From positions 109,582,321 to 109,646,320 of the forward strand of contig NC_035437.2 of the NCBI RefSeq assembly GCF_002127325.2: a stretch of DNA of 64,000 nucleotides, written 5' to 3'. The notes beneath the pieces were generated by a model. That model was given only the letters and a program-made list of their open reading frames with translations. It was not told where the DNA came from and did no database searches. Positions within the stretch are counted from its first letter, which is position 1. Each line of letters starts with the position of its first letter. A program made the position numbers and the translations under genes. The stretch comes from Helianthus annuus. Its lineage: Eukaryota > Streptophyta > Magnoliopsida > Asterales > Asteraceae. Positions 31,467 through 44,500 of the stretch are shown one piece after another.

Positions 31467-33888
31467 TGTCACACCCCCAAAATCCCACACGCGGAGTACC
31501 ACCGCTTGGGAGCGTGACATGACCAGGATCTTAACCACCAATCATATTGAACATGTAATATAGTTAAGTATAGCGGAAGCATTTAAGTAAACCAAAACAT
31601 AACTGATAATATGTGAAACATCATAAGTGTTCAAATAGCATTCACGATCCTTTGCCCACAACGACCTGTTCCTCCCTGTGCAAGCTCCATAAAGTACCTA
31701 AGGTCCTGCAAGGCATGCAGCAAATAATCAACAAACTAGTTGAGCGAGTTCACAGAAAGTAAGTTCATAACATAGTGCATAAGTATAACTAGTGGGGGCT
31801 TCCCATACTAGTGTGTACTAAAGGTGGGGGCTCCCCAAACCTTGTGTTTATATTACCGGTGGGGGCTTCCCACGTTTATCCTTACTAATGAGGGCTTCTC
31901 ATTAGTGGTACTTACTAGACTAACTTCCGACCATGTGTTCTTCTTTACCGAGAACAGGAATACGTACTGGGTCACGTAGGCTTTACGTGACGTGCCCTTC
32001 CCCGAGGACAGTGGTACGCGTGGGGGCTACGTAGGCTTTACGCAGCGTGTCCTTCCGACCCGGAAGACAGTAGAAGGTATTGGGTTACGTAGGTTTTACG
32101 TAACGTGTCCTCCCGACCCGGGAGACAAATGGCAAATACTGGGTTACGTAGGCTTTACGTAACGTGTCCTGACTAACCTGAGGACGATGGTCTATAGTCT
32201 AGGGAATGCGTAAGTACGAGTAACTCTTTCAATATCAACATATCCAACCCAATTCCCAACCCGGGAATCCCATGCCTTGGCTGTGTGAACTCACCTTGGT
32301 CTGCTCGGCAGATACACAAATAAAAGACTCTTGAACTAAGGGTGGTCAACCACGTCCTAACAGGGTTACCACACAAGTCAGGTTCGGTTCAAATAGTACA
32401 CGTATACATCATGGCAAACACGTATGCACGTAAACACATTAAGTACACCACTTGTGCGATTCGGATGGTTGGGCCAAAGAGCTTGTGCGAGCCCAACCAT
32501 CTTGTGCGATTTAAGTCTAGGCCCAAACCTTACCCGGCCCAACTAATTAACAAATCAAATATAAAGGTCGGCCCAAATAATGTTCGTTGTGATCCAATAA
32601 CAATCGGCCCAAAATAAAACAAGTAACAAGCATCTTGTGCGTGGTGATCATCTTGTGCGGCCCGAACAAGTTGTGCGACTCGGATTGGGCTTAAGGCCCA
32701 ATCAGTTAATCAGATCCGTGACCTTGTGCGATCTGTTAACTCTTGTGCGTTTAACACCCCTTGTGCGACCGAGTGGCATGTGCGATCCGTGTGGGCTTGT
32801 ACAGCCCAATCTGTACGTCTGGCCCAATATACAGCCTTGTGCGACTGGTTCAGCTTGTGCGCCTGACCCAGATGTGCGAGTGGACCACCTTGTGTGATTC
32901 AGATCAGTTGTGCGATTGAGGGAGCCCTTGTGCGAATGGGCTTCCTTGTGCGATCAATTAACAATTTCCGGAAACTATGCAATCGGTTACAATCAATATT
33001 GAATCTAGCCAATCAGTTACAATATTTCCAAGTTTACCAACAATCAATTAACAGTTTCTATCTTACTAATTATCCGATCAAATAAGGATTGTTACCACCA
33101 ATTTCAAGAACCATAGTTAAATCATAACACGAACAATAACTTAGAACATTCAACCTATTCGATTTACAACATAGAGCCGGTTTATACACATCAACAACAA
33201 TTAACATCATATCCGATTCATTTGATAGAAGCATAACAGCCGATTCTTATGAACATCATGATTATAATTCGAACTAAATAACATCACAGCAGTTTAGCAA
33301 GCATCAACAAATCAATTTCTAAGTTATTCACATGCAAAACTGATCCACAAGATCGTCTATATACGGTTCATATTGTTTGACATAACAATCAATCCTACTC
33401 GTTCTAATCAAAGCATGTAATAATAATAACATCCTTCAATCACTAAAACACAATCAAACACTAACCGATTGGAAATCAAAGAGATGGACGATGATCCTCT
33501 TGTGCCTTGTGCCGTCGGGTTCGAGCAAGAAAGAGAGAGCTAGGGTTTTGAGAACTTGTGTGTGTGTGATATGTTTGTAACAAAAATGAGAAACAAAACC
33601 CCTTACAACTTGTTTGTTCACGTGAAAGGGAAGTGGGCCGAGCCCAACTCGGTTGCCTATGAGTCCCGAAAACAAGTTAAACGGCCCAAGGGCTTGTGCG
33701 GATGATGTGTGTGTTGTGCGATCCTTGTGCGGTTCAATACATACATACATACAATATAAACACAACACATGTTTCACAAAGCTCACATAACACACAATAA
33801 CAAAACATTTATTAAATCCAACCATATAATTTAGTTCACATATGCACATAGTGTTACACAAAGCGAGTCTAAAGTTCGAGTTGTCACA
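31467..33888 (-). repeat. Tekay LTR 1 (3' LTR of copy 1)
   Basis: 2422 bp from TGTCACACCCCC to GTTGTCACA. Contains four about 60-bp repeats of form TACGTAGGCTTTACG...CGTGTCC (about 31970-32180) and some 17 TTGTGCG-type motifs at 32455-32970, with three more at about 33690-33735. By eye about nine substitutions separate it from LTR 2. Confidence 0.92.
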
Positions 33889-33964
33889 TTATCCCCAACT
33901 AATTGGAAATTTCGTCCCGAAATTTGGTATGCACTCACTGAGGAAGCTAGGTAAACTGTATCGT
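33889..33964 (-). other. Tekay copy 1 3' UTR and polypurine tract
   Basis: Short spacer between the gag-pol stop and the LTR; read on the minus strand it ends GTTGGGGATAA next to the LTR start TGTGACA. The segment includes the inverted repeat AATTTCGTCCCGAAATT. Confidence 0.6.
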
Positions 33965-36900
33965 TCACTGATTTTCCTGGGGTGTCACATCCTCCCCCCG
34001 TTGATCTGGAATTTCGTCCCGAAATTCCGAAGTAGTAGCTTCAACCTCAGTAGTGGTAGCATTGGTTTCGAATAACTGGGGGTACTTTTCTGTCATCCTA
34101 TCTTCGCGTTCCCAGGTGTACTCTGGGCCACGTTTGGAGTTCCAACGAACTCGGACAAGAGGGATTCTCTTGTTTTTGAGGACCTTCACATCCCGGTCCG
34201 TGATTTCAACTGGCTCCTCGACGAACTGCAACCGCTCGTCGATAGTGAGTTCTTTAAAAGGAATGATGAGGTTTTCATCTGATAGGCACTTCTTTAGGTT
34301 CGATACATGAAAGACATTGTGAACTGCCCCGAGTTCAGCTGGTAGGTTCAACTTGTATGCTACTTTGCCAACCTTTTCTATGATTTCGAATGGTCCGACG
34401 TACCGCGGATTCAGTTTGCCCCGTTTGCCAAAACGAACCACACCCTTCCAGGGTGAAACTTTTAATAAAACCCGGTCCCCGACCTGAAATTCCAAGGGCT
34501 TTCTACGCTTGTCCGCGTAGGCTTTCTGACGGTCGCGTGCTGCCGCCATGCGTTGTCGTATCTGTGCAATCTTTTCTGTGGCGTCCACTACAATCTCTGG
34601 ACCCGTGATCTGACTATCCCCCACTTCTGCCCAACAGAGAGGTGATCGGCATTTACGTCCGTACAATGCCTCGAATGGAGCGGCTTGTATGCTGGTGTGA
34701 TAACTATTATTGTAAGAAAACTCCACCAAAGGGAGGTGCTTTTCCCAGCCGTTGCCGAAATCGATGACGCATGCCCGAAGCATGTCTTCTAGTGTTTGGA
34801 TCGTACGCTCAGACTGCCCATCAGTCTGAGGATGATATGCTGTGCTCATGTCTAACCTTGAGCCGAAAGATTTATGCATCGCTTGCCATAGCTTTGACGT
34901 GAATCGTGCATCGCGATCCGAAATGATGGACGTGGGCACTCCGTGCCTCGAAACAACTTCTTTAAGATAGACGTCTGCGAGAGTGGAGAACTTATCCGTT
35001 TCCTTTATAGGTAGGAAGTGTGCAGACTTGGTGAGTCGATCAACTATGACCCATATTGTATCGTTCCCACGCTGAGATCTAGGTAAGCCTGTAACAAAAT
35101 CCATGGAAATTTCTTCCCATTTCCATTGCGGTATCTTAGGCTGCTGAAGTAGGCCAGCTGGTTTCTGATATTCAACCTTGACTCTCGCACAGGTCAAGCA
35201 TTTTCCAACGTACGTAGCAATGTGGGCCTTCATACTAGGCCACCAATAAGTAGTGCTAATATCGTGGTACATTTTGTCCGACCCTGGATGTATCGAGTAG
35301 CGAGACTTGTGAGCTTCGTCCATCACAAGCTCTCGTAGACCGCCATAAAGTGGGACCCAAATACGCCCCGTTACATAGTAGGCGCCGTCTGCCTTCCGTT
35401 CCATCTGTTGTCGTGAGCCGCGTAAGGCTTCATCCTTGACGTTTTCGGGCTTCAATGCCTCTGCCTGAGCATCTCGTATCTGTGCAGGAAGGCTAGACTG
35501 AATCGTAAGCTGTAGCGCTCGCACGCGCTTCGGTAAGGTGTCCTTTCGACTAAGAGCGTCAGCCACAACATTGGCTTTGCCTGGATGGTACTTGATAGCG
35601 CATTCGTAATCGTTAAGTAACTCGACCCATCGTCGTTGACGCATGTTCAAATCCTTCTGCTTAAGGATATGCTCGAGACTCCTGTGATCGGTGTAAATCG
35701 TGCACCTGGTACCGTACAGGTAGTGTCGCCATATCTTAAGCGCGAAAACAACAGCTCCCAGCTCTAAATCGTGCGTCGTGTAGTTCCGTTCATGAACCTT
35801 GAGTTGACGAGAGGCGTAAGCAATAACCTTGTCGCGCTGCATTAACACACATCCAAGTCCCCGAATGGATGCATCACAGTAAACCACGAAGTCATCTGTG
35901 CTTTCTGGCAAAGAGAGGATAGGTGCGCTGCAAAGTCTATCCTTTAAGTGCTTAAAAGCAGTCTCCTGGGGCTCTCCCCAGCGATAGGTAACACCCTTTT
36001 GTGTCAGTAACGTAAGCGGCTGAGCAATCTTCGAGAAATCCTTGATAAACCGTCTGTAATAACCTGCCAAACCCAAGAATTGGCGTATTTCCGTTGGCGT
36101 TCGTGGTGCAGGCCAGTTTCTGATCGAGTCTACCTTGGATGGATCGACATGGATCCCATCCTTGTTTACTACGTGGCCTAAGAAATGGACTTCACGAAGC
36201 CAGAAGTCGCATTTAGAAAGCTTGGCGTACAACTGTTCCTTTCGAAGGAGTTCCAAAATAAGGCGAAGATGCTGCTCGTGTTCCTCCTGACTCTTGGAGT
36301 AAATCAGAATGTCGTCGATGAATACTATGACGAACTTGTCAAGATAGGGTTTGCACACCCTGTTCATAAGATCCATAAATACAGCAGGCGCGTTCGCTAA
36401 CCCAAACGGCATGACAAGAAACTCGTAGTGACCATAACGAGTTCTGAAGGCTGTCTTGGAGACGTCCTCATCCCGGACTCTCAGCTGATGGTACCCCGAC
36501 CTCAAATCTATCTTCGAATAGTAACACGACCCTTGCAACTGGTCGAATAAGTCGTCTATGCGTGGAAGAGGATAACGGTTCTTCACCGTCACCTTGTTGA
36601 GTTCACGGTAGTCGATACACATCCTGAACATACCGTCTTTCTTTTTCACGAATAGTACTGGAGCTCCCCAAGGCGAAGAGCTTGGACGAATAAAGCCCTT
36701 TTCCAAGAGCTCTTGTAGCTGCTTTGACAGTTCCTCCAATTCTGATGGAGCTAGACGATATGGTGCGCGAGCTATGGGTGCTGCTCCTGGAGCGAGCTCG
36801 ATCTGAAATTCGACCTGACGATGAGGCGGTAAGCCAGGTAAGTCTTCAGGAAACACCTGAGGGTAATCACGTACAATTGGAATATCCTCCAATTTCTTTT

Positions 36901-38470
36901 CTTTCGCCGATACATCTGAAACAAGAGCCAAAATGGCTGTGTGACCCTTACGTAAGCATTTCTGAGCCTTCAAGAATGAGATGATGCCAACCACTGCACC
37001 ACTCTTGTCGCCTTGTACTTCGAGAGGTTCCTGACCAGAACGTGGAATACGAATGATCTTCTCACTGCATAAGATTTCTGCCTGGTGTTGGGATAACCAA
37101 TCCATCCCAATCACGACGTCGAAACTACCCAAAACTATAGGAATGAGATCAATAGAGAAGGCTTGACCAGCTAGGATAAGATTACAACCCTGAACTACGT
37201 GCGTGGCTTCTAGACTTTTACCGTTAGCTAACTCTACTACATGTTTGGTGGGTAAAAGTGTTGGTGCACGTTTTAGCAGTTGACACATTTTCACAGACAT
37301 ATAGCTTGTATCCGCACCCGAATCAAATAAAACAGTAACGTAAATATTGTCGAGGAGAAACTTACCCATAACCACATTGGGATCATTCACTGCGTCGCCT
37401 CGACCTAGTACGAATGCACGACCACGAGCTTCATTGCCGTTGTTGTTGTTTCCCCCGTTGTTGTTCCCGTTGCCCTGGTTATTGTTGTTGCGATTCTGGT
37501 TCAACTGAGGGCAATCGCGTTTGAAGTGACCTTCAGCCCCACACTGGAAACATCCCCGGTTTCCACGCTGTGGCTGCTGCTGCTGCTGCTGGTTCTGTGG
37601 AGCTGGTTGCTAAGGCTGCTGATTCTGATTCGCAGGCCGTGGACTCCTACAGTCTTTGGCCTCGTGACCCATCTTAAGACACCTTTGGCAACGACCCTTG
37701 TTACACGGGCCATTGTGATGTCTGTGGCAATTGTAGCACTTAGGTTGACTTCCCTGATATCTCCTCTGTCTGTGACCACCAGATGATTGCTGACTGGGGC
37801 TCTGGTAGTGGTCAGTCTTCTGCTGCTGAGCTTGTGGCTGAACAGTCGCTGAACCCCTGCTGGAATCTCCATCCCATTTTCTTTTGCTGTCGCTAGTAGT
37901 AGCAGGAGTAGTTGAAGGAGTGACTGTAGCAGTAGCGTTGACACGCTTAGGCAGTTTATTCTGATCCACTGCCTGGTCGGTGATGCGACGAGCGAGACGC
38001 TGGATTTCCTGGATGTTATCGAGATTAGCCGAGGTAACATGGCTCTGGATTTCTGGTGCCAACCCCTTGAGATACATCTCTATGCGTTTGTATGGAGGGT
38101 CCACCATAGTAGGACACAGAACGGCCAGCTCATTCGACCGTTTAGTATACGCTTCGATCTCTGATCCAACCATTTTCAGATTATACAGCTCGTCTTCCAG
38201 CTTGTGGATATCTTCACGTGTACAATACTCACGCTTGATGAGTTCCTTGAAATCGTTCCATGGGGTGGCGTTAGCAGCTGCCAACCCAAGAATCTGCACC
38301 TGCGCGTTCCACCAGGTTAGCGCGATTCCTTCCAAAGTGCCGGTGGCAAACTTGACCTTGCGAGCCTCAGGGCACTCGCACATTTCGAACACTGATTCTA
38401 GCTTTTCAAACCAATGGAGGAGTCCCACTGCCCCCTCGGTGCCACTGAAAGAATTTGGACGACAGTCCAT
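33965..38470 (-). pseudogene. Tekay gag-pol copy 1, one nonsense mutation
   Basis: 1502 codons in the same frame as copy 2 but broken by a single TAG at 37610-37612 (codon 287; CAG in copy 2), between the second and third zinc knuckles. It is two codons shorter in the Gln run. Domains otherwise match copy 2. Other changes hit conserved sites, such as Met for Thr in KKDGMFRM of RT and Lys for Glu in FTSKLWQ of integrase. Read-through of TAG would be needed to make pol. Confidence 0.93.
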
Positions 38471-38987
38471 GAAGTTCTTGAATGTGCAGATAGGCTGCTG
38501 CGCGTGTTGACCTATTGTGTACGAATAGGACGAAGTTAAATACGAGAGTTAATGTAGGATCTAAAGATCCTAGTGTGTGCCTATACTGCAGGATATACTA
38601 CCTGCTTGAGCTGCTGCAACTGCCGCAGCAACTTGAGCTTGAACGAGAGCCTCTAGCTGGGCTTGTGTCATGTTGATTCTTCCAGACATGATCTTCATTG
38701 TAACAAGTAGCATAGGTAAGAATGGTTCGCGAATAGGGCGATGACAGAAAAGTGTAAGCACGTAGGGTTTCTCATGCTATAGTATCATGTGTATCTAAAC
38801 GTAATGCGAGCAAAGTTCTAAGCAGTTCTAGCAAACAGGCAATAAACATAAACCTTATTACCTAGGATGTCGAGTCTTGCACGTGGAGCGAAGCGTCGTT
38901 GTGGATCGTTGAGAGCACTGTACTGGTTATAGTCTGGTTTTAATAAAAACATTTTCCCATATTAAAACCAAGTTCTCTATAACCAAT
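38471..38987 (-). other. Tekay copy 1 leader
   Basis: About 520 bp between gag start and primer-binding site with no significant open frame. The same segment occurs in copy 2 (46014-46530). Confidence 0.7.
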
Positions 38988-39000
38988 GGCTCTGATACCA
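38988..39000 (-). other. Tekay copy 1 primer-binding site
   Basis: On the minus strand TGGTATCAGAGCC, complementary to the 3' end of initiator methionine tRNA, lies three bases inside the LTR boundary. Confidence 0.88.
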
Positions 39001-39003
39001 ATC

Positions 39004-41425
39004 TGTCACACCCCCAAAATCCCACACGCGGAGTACCACCGCTTGGGAGCGTGACATGACCAGGATCTTAACCACCAATCATATTGAACATGTAATATAG
39101 TTAAGTATAGCGGAAGCATTTAAGTAAACCCAAACATAACTGATAATATGTGAAACATCATAAGTGTTCAAATAGCATTCACGATCCTTTGCCCACAACG
39201 ACCTGTTCCTCCCTGTGCAAGCTCCATAAAGTACCTAAGGTCCTGCAAGGCATGCAGCAAATAATCAACAAACTAGTTGAGCGAGTTCACAGAAAGTAAG
39301 TTCATAACATAGTGCATAAGTATAACTAGTGGGGGCTTCCCATACTAGTGTGTACTAAAGGTGGGGGCTCCCCAAACCTTGTGTTTATATTACCGGTGGG
39401 GGCTTCCCACGTTTATCCTTACTAATGAGGGCTTCTCATTAGTGGTACTTACTAGACTAACTTCCGACCATGTGTTCTTCTTTACCGAGAACAGGAATAC
39501 GTACTGGGTCACGTAGGCTTTACGTGACGTGCCCTTCCCCGAGGACAGTGGTACGCGTGAGGGCTACGTAGGCTTTACGCAGCGTGTCCTTCCGACCCGG
39601 AAGACAGTAGAAGGTATTGGGTTACGTAGGTTTTACGTAACGTGTCCTCCCGAACCGGGAGACAAATGGCAAATACTGGGTTACGTAGGCTTTACGTAAC
39701 GTGTCCTGACTAACCTGAGGACGATGGTCTATAGTCTAGGGAATGCGTAAGTACGAGTAACTCTTTCAATATCAACATATCCAACCCAATTCCCAACCCG
39801 GGAATCCCATGCCTTGGCTGTGTGAACTCACCTTGGTTTGCTCGGCAGATACACAAATAAAAGACTCTTGAACTAAGGGTGGTCAACCACGTCCTAACAG
39901 GGTTACCACACAAGTCAGGTTCGGTTCAAATAGTACACGTATACATCATGGCAAACACGTATGCACGTAAACACATTAAGTACACCACTTGTGCGATTCG
40001 GATGGTTGGGCCAAAGAGCTTGTGCGAGCCCAACCATCTTGTGCGATTTAAGTCTAGGCCCAAACCTTACCCGGCCCAACTAATTAACAAATCAAATATA
40101 AAGGTCGGCCCAAATAATGTTCGTTGTGATCCAATAACAATCGGCCCAAAATAAAACAAGTAACAAGCATCTTGTGCGTGGTGATCATCTTGTGCGGCCC
40201 GAACAAGTTGTGCGACTCGGATTGGGCTTAAGGCCCAATCAGTTAATCAGATCCGTGACCTTGTGCGATCTGTTAACTCTTGTGCGTTTAACACCCCTTG
40301 TGCGACCGAGTGGCATGTGCGATCCGTGTGGGCTTGTACAGCCCAATCTGTACGTCTGGCCCAATATACAGCCTTGTGCGACTGGTTCAGCTTGTGCGCC
40401 TGACCCAGATGTGCGAGTGGACCACCTTGTGTGATTCAGATCAGTTGTGCGATTGAGGGAGCCCTTGTGCGAATGGGCTTCCTTGTGCGATCAATTAACA
40501 ATTTCCGGAAACTATGCAATCGGTTACAATCAATATTGAATCTAGCCAGTCAGTTACAATATTTCCAAGTTTACCAACAATCAATTAACAGTTTCTATCT
40601 TACTAATTATCCGATCAAATAAGGATTGTTACCACCAATTTCAAGAACCATAGTTAAATCATAACACGAACAATAACTTAGAACATTCAACCTATCCGAT
40701 TTACAACATAGAGCCGGTTTATACACATCAACAACAATTAACATCATATCCGATTCATTTGACAGAAGCATAACAGCCGATTCTTATGAACATCATGATT
40801 ATAATTCGAACTAAATAACATCACAGCAGTTTAGCAAGCATCAACAAATCAATTTCTAAGTTATTCACATGCAAAACTGATCCACAAGATCGTCTATATA
40901 CGGTTCATATTGTTTGACATAACAATCAATCCTACTCGTTCTAATCAAAGCATGTAATAATAATAACATCCTTCAATCACTAAAACACAATCAAACACTA
41001 ACCGATTGGAAATCAAAGAGAGGGACGATGATCCTCTTGTGCCTTGTGCCGTCGGGTTCGAGCAAGAAAGAGAGAGCTAGGGTTTTGAGAACTTGTGTGT
41101 GTGTGATATGTTTGTAACAAAAATGAGAAACAAAACCCCTTACAACTTGTTTGTTCACGTGAAAGGGAAGTGGACCGAGCCCAACTCGGTTGCCTATGAG
41201 TCCCGAAAACAAGTTAAACGGCCCAAGGGCTTGTGCGGATGATGTGTGTGTTGTGCGATCCTTGTGCGGTTCAATACATACATACATACAATATAAACAC
41301 AACACATGTTTCACAAAGCTCACATAACACACAATAACAAAACATTTATTAAATCCAACCATATAATTTAGTTCACATATGCACATAGTGTTACACAAAG
41401 CGAGTCTAAAGTTCGAGTTGTCACA
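39004..41425 (-). repeat. Tekay LTR 2 (shared middle LTR)
   Basis: 2422 bp. It serves as 5' LTR of copy 1 and 3' LTR of copy 2. It carries the same TACGTAGG repeats and TTGTGCG motif array (about 39990-40500) as the outer LTRs. Confidence 0.92.
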
Positions 41426-41501
41426 TTATCCCCAACTAATTGGAAATTTCGTCCCGAAATTTGGTATGCACTCACTGAGGAAGCTAGGTAAACTGTATCG
41501 T

Positions 41502-44500
41502 TCACTGATTTTCCTGGGGTGTCACATCCTCCCCCCGTTGATCTGGAATTTCGTCCCGAAATTCCGAAGTAGTAGCTTCAACCTCAGTAGTGGTAGCATT
41601 GGTTTCGAATAACTGGGGGTACTTTTCTGTCATCCTATCTTCGCGTTCCCAGGTGTACTCTGGGCCACGTTTGGAGTTCCAACGAACTCGGACAAGAGGG
41701 ATTCTCTTGTTTTTGAGGACCTTCACATCCCGGTCCGTGATTTCAACTGGCTCCTCGACGAACTGCAACCGCTCGTCGATAGTGAGTTCTTTAAAAGGAA
41801 TGATGAGGTTTTCATCTGATAGGCACTTCTTTAGGTTCGATACATGAAAGACATTGTGAACTGCCCCGAGTTCAGCTGGTAGGTTCAACTTGTATGCTAC
41901 TTTGCCAACCTTTTCTATGATTTCGAATGGTCCGACGTACCGCGGATTCAGTTTGCCCCGTTTGCCAAAACGAACCACACCCTTCCAGGGTGAAACTTTT
42001 AATAAAACCCGGTCCCCGACCTGAAATTCCAAGGGCTTTCTACGCTTGTCCGCGTAGGCTTTCTGACGGTCGCGTGCTGCCGCCATGCGTTGTCGTATCT
42101 GTGCAATCTTTTCTGTGGCGTCCACTACAATCTCTGGACCCGTGATCTGACTATCCCCCACTTCTGCCCAACAGAGAGGTGATCGGCATTTACGTCCGTA
42201 CAATGCCTCGAATGGAGCGGCTTGTATGCTGGTGTGATAACTATTATTGTAAGAAAACTCCACCAAAGGGATGTGCTTTTCCCAGCCGTTGCCGAAATCG
42301 ATGACGCATGCCCGAAGCATGTCTTCTAGTGTTTGGATCGTACGCTCAGACTGCCCATCCGTCTGAGGATGATATGCTGTGCTCATGTCTAACCTTGAGC
42401 CGAAAGATTTATGCATCGCTTGCCATAGCTCTGACGTGAATCGTGCATCGCGATCCGAAATGATGGACGTGGGCACTCCGTGCCTCGAAACAACTTCTTT
42501 AAGATAGACGTCTGCGAGAGTGGAGAACTTATCCGTTTCCTTTATAGGTAGGAAGTGTGCAGACTTGGTGAGTCGATCAACTATGACCCATATTGTATCG
42601 TTCCCACGCTGAGATCTAGGTAAGCCTGTAACAAAATCCATGGAAATTTCTTCCCATTTCCATTGCGGTATCTTAGGCTGCTGAAGTAGGCCAGCTGGTT
42701 TCTGATATTCAACCTTGACTCTCGCACAGGTCAAGCATTTTCCAACGTACGTAGCAATGTGGGCCTTCATACTAGGCCACCAATAAGTAGTGCTAATATC
42801 GTGGTACATTTTGTCCGACCCTGGATGTATCGAGTAGCGAGACTTGTGAGCTTCGTCCATCACAAGCTCTCGTAGACCGCCATAAAGTGGGACCCAAATA
42901 CGCCCCGTTACATAGTAGGCGCCGTCTGCCTTCCGTTCCATCTGTTGTCGTGAGCCGCGTAAGGCTTCATCCTTGACGTTTTCGGGCTTCAATGCCTCTG
43001 CCTGAGCATCTCGTATCTGTGCAGGAAGGCTAGACTGAATCGTAAGCTGTAGCGCTCGCACGCGCTTCGGTAAGGTGTCCTTTCGACTAAGAGCGTCAGC
43101 CACAACATTGGCTTTGCCTGGATGGTACTTGATAGCGCATTCGTAATCGTTAAGTAACTCGACCCATCGTCGTTGACGCATGTTCGAATCCTTCTGCTTA
43201 AGGATATGCTCGAGACTCCTGTGATCGGTGTAAATCGTGCACCTGGTACCGTACAGGTAGTGTCGCCATATCTTAAGCGCGAAAACAACAGCTCCCAGCT
43301 CTAAATCGTGCGTCGTGTAGTTCCGTTCATGAACCTTGAGTTGACGAGAGGCGTAAGCAATAACTTTGTCGCGCTGCATTAACACACATCCAAGTCCCCG
43401 AATGGATGCATCACAGTAAACCACGAAGTCATCTGTGCTTTCTGGCAAAGAGAGGATAGGTGCGCTGCAAAGTCTATCCTTTAAGTGCTTAAAAGCAGTC
43501 TCCTGGGGCTCTCCCCAGCGATAGGTAACACCCTTTTGTGTCAGTAACGTAAGCGGCTGAGCAATCTTCGAGAAATCCTTGATAAACCGTCTGTAATAAC
43601 CTGCCAAACCCAAGAATTGGCGTATTTCCGTTGGCGTTCGTGGTGCAGGCCAGTTTCTGATCGAGTCTACCTTGGATGGATCGACATGGATCCCATCCTT
43701 GTTTACTACGTGGCCTAAGAAATGGACTTCACGAAGCCAGAAGTCGCATTTAGAAAGCTTGGCGTACAACTGTTCCTTTCGAAGGAGTTCCAAAATAAGG
43801 CGAAGATGCTGCTCGTGTTCCTCCTGACTCTTGGAGTAAATCAGAATGTCGTCGATGAATACTATGACGAACTTGTCAAGATAGGGTTTGCACACTCTGT
43901 TCATAAGATCCATAAATACAGCAGGCGCGTTCGTTAACCCAAACGGCATGACAAGAAACTCGTAGTGACCATAACGAGTTCTGAAGGCTGTCTTGGAGAC
44001 GTCCTCATCCCGGACTCTCAGCTGATGGTACCCCGACCTCAAATCTATCTTCGAATAGTAACACGACCCTTGCAACTGGTCGAATAAGTCGTCTATGCGT
44101 GGAAGAGGATAACGGTTCTTCACCGTCACCTTGTTGAGTTCACGGTAGTCGATACACATCCTGAACGTACCGTCTTTCTTTTTCACGAATAGTACTGGAG
44201 CTCCCCAAGGCGAAGAGCTTGGACGAATAAAGCCCTTTTCCAAGAGCTCTTGTAGCTGCTTTGACAGTTCCTCCAATTCTGATGGAGCTAGACGATATGG
44301 TGCGCGAGCTATGGGTGCTGCTCCTGGAGCGAGCTCGATCTGAAATTCGACCTGACGATGAGGCGGTAAGCCAGGTAAGTCTTCAGGAAACACCTGAGGG
44401 TAATCACGTACAATTGGAATATCCTCCAATTTCTTTTCTTTCGCCGATACATCTGAAACAAGAGCCAAAATGGCTGTGTGACCCTTACGTAAGCATTTCT

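Noticed and set aside
33454..33861. 135-codon minus-strand open frame in the Tekay LTR (repeated at 40991-41398)
   Set aside because: It is within the LTR, is disrupted in LTR 3, and contains TTGTGCG array sequence; no family recognised.
33965..33989. Tekay LTR starting at 33989 after the GGGGGGAGGA tract
   Set aside because: The tract is inside the end of the pol reading frame and LTR 3 begins at the equivalent of 33888, so 33888 is taken as the LTR edge.
37526..38040. Alternative frames over the Tekay gag (both strands)
   Set aside because: They shadow the Gln/Asn-rich and zinc-knuckle region; the real frame is continuous with pol in copy 2.
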